From assembly GCA_002730035.1 (NCBI GenBank), contig PBYU01000034.1, positions 30,505-86,685 on the forward strand: a stretch of 56,181 bases of DNA. The letters are read 5' to 3'. Position 1 is the first letter of the stretch. Each line of letters begins with the position of its first letter. The translations under genes were made by a program, and so were the position numbers. Positions 55,378 to 56,181 of this stretch are shown in pieces. The notes under the pieces are model-generated. The model was not told the DNA's origin. It worked only from the letters and a program-made list of their open reading frames with translations, and made no database searches. The stretch is from Gammaproteobacteria bacterium (GTDB lineage: Bacteria > Pseudomonadota > Gammaproteobacteria > Pseudomonadales > Pseudohongiellaceae).

Positions 55378-56181
55378 ATGATTACTATCCGATCCAAGCT
55401 ATGTCATCGACAGTCAATCCTGGCATTTCTGTTGATTAGCCTGACAAGCACTGTTTTCGCCCAGAATGGCGATATTCCTCGTACCGCCGACGGCAATCCG
55501 GATTTCAATGGGATCTGGCAGGCAATCGGAACAGCCCACTTCGATATTGAGCCCCATGCCGCCGATTTCGGCCCCTTGTTTCAGCTCGGTGCCATAGGTG
55601 CGATTCCCGGCGGTTTAGGTATCGTGGAAGGCGGGGTAATCCCCTATACCGCCGCGGCCCGTGCGCAACAACAGGCCAACAAGGCAGACTGGCTGGCATT
55701 GGACCCCGTGGTTAAGTGCTATATGCCGGGTATTCCCCGCTCTACTTACCTGCCATTTCCATTTCAGATTATCCAATCACCTGAACACGTGGTCATGGCT
55801 TACGAATTTGCCAGCGCCAGTCGTATTGTCTATATGGACCAGCCGGATTTCCAGGCACCGATTTTCAGCTGGATGGGTCATTCGCTGGGTCACTTCGAGG
55901 GAGATACTCTCGTTATCGACGTGACCGACCAGATCGCGGATACCTGGTTCGATCATGCCGGTAACCATCACTCGGAATCGTTGCGCGTAACCGAGCGCTA
56001 CACGCACCTGGGGCCCAATACCCTGATGTATGAGGCCACGCTGGAAGATCCAGATACTTATACCCGTCCCTGGACGGTCAGTTTTCCACTGTATCGCAGG
56101 CTGGATGAGAATGTTCAGCTGCTGGAATTCAAGTGCGTTGAGTTCACCGAAGAGTTGATTTATGGCCATCTCCGCAAAGAG
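55378..56181 (+). CDS. Secreted protein of unknown function, 5' part (runs off window)
   Basis: ATG 55378 follows GGAGAAGAGC. The frame is open to the window end: 268 codons without a stop. Residues 1-30 are a signal peptide ending VFAQ. The mature part starts with TADGNPDFNGIWQAIG and includes CYMPGIPRSTYLPFPF and WMGHSLGHFEGDTLVIDV, a family pattern that I recall as common in gamma- and other proteobacterial genomes but of unknown function. It is divergent from the AKR gene. The C-terminus is not visible. Confidence 0.72.
   Translation, partial: MITIRSKLCHRQSILAFLLISLTSTVFAQNGDIPRTADGNPDFNGIWQAIGTAHFDIEPHAADFGPLFQLGAIGAIPGGLGIVEGGVIPYTAAARAQQQANKADWLALDPVVKCYMPGIPRSTYLPFPFQIIQSPEHVVMAYEFASASRIVYMDQPDFQAPIFSWMGHSLGHFEGDTLVIDVTDQIADTWFDHAGNHHSESLRVTERYTHLGPNTLMYEATLEDPDTYTRPWTVSFPLYRRLDENVQLLEFKCVEFTEELIYGHLRKE

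Noticed and set aside
1-56181. CRISPR arrays, tRNA or rRNA genes, prophage or integrase signs
   Set aside because: None was seen: no regularly spaced repeats, no clover-leaf sequence noticed, no phage structural or integrase motif.

Overview
The window reads as chromosomal DNA of an aerobic, probably aquatic gammaproteobacterium. The basis is gene content: a feoA-feoB / bfd-bfr iron block, ppx and ppk1, cysE, a PIN-PhoH protein, a DegQ-type protease, a Na+-type oxaloacetate decarboxylase, and a remnant whose closest recognisable relative is gammaproteobacterial rpoS. No rRNA, tRNA, CRISPR array, transposase, integrase or phage gene was seen.

Layout. 1-2.5 kb: the end of a membrane-linked AraC-type regulator, a NIPSNAP-like secreted protein and a secreted repeat protein. 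2.6-5.9 kb: oadG-oadA-oadB, followed by a 180-bp hairpin repeat. 6.2-8.5 kb: phoH and cysE, convergent. 8.6-12.9 kb: a decayed two-gene unit on the minus strand, an ExeA/MshM-like ATPase with two frameshifts and a very large 7TMR-DISM hybrid sensor kinase with four in-frame stops plus two frameshifts. 13.1-16.1 kb: a secreted NTF2-like protein and a PMT/ArnT-type glycosyltransferase with a C-terminal Ig-like domain. 16.1-19.5 kb: feoB-feoA divergent from bfd and bfr around a probable Fur site. 19.6-22.8 kb: ppx and ppk1, convergent. 23.6-28.0 kb: a porin, an octahaem c-type cytochrome and a second outer-membrane barrel. 28.0-28.7 kb: an rpoS-like pseudogene. 28.9-31.3 kb: a GntR(YtrA)-ABC exporter operon behind a 13-bp-arm palindrome, ending in a 62-residue membrane peptide.

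31.3-33.6 kb: a promoter, a short Ala/Arg-rich leader ORF and an intrinsic terminator lie directly in front of a GNAT acetyltransferase and an acetylornithine-type aminotransferase, which looks like transcription attenuation. 33.6-37.9 kb: oxidoreductase, two SDRs and an acyl-CoA dehydrogenase (lipid or xenobiotic acyl catabolism), with a second, 267-bp hairpin repeat before the last gene. 37.9-41.4 kb: a tightly packed set of GT2 glycosyltransferase, nucleoside-phosphorylase-like protein, spore-photoproduct-lyase-like radical SAM protein and SDR. 41.5-44 kb: copC, copD and a CadC/ToxR-like regulator. 44.4-48.9 kb: DegQ, a serine beta-lactamase-like hydrolase, an NfsA-type nitroreductase and a thioesterase. 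48.9-56.2 kb: an envelope oxidation/copper-flavoured region with a CopC-like protein, a secreted protein paired with a cytochrome c/PHM-like copper protein, SURF1, two related multi-pass membrane proteins, a Tat-exported aldo/keto reductase and the start of another secreted protein.

The most notable signals are (1) a family of dispersed hairpin elements (two full copies, two terminal remnants) whose arms co-vary and whose ends sit at gene 3' ends, twice supplying bases at the stop codon; (2) the putative attenuator at 31.3-31.6 kb; (3) the GT2/nucleosidase/SPL/SDR cluster; and (4) three pseudogenes that suggest recent loss of a sensory system and of an rpoS-like sigma factor copy. All functional statements come from reading motifs by eye; no database search was run.
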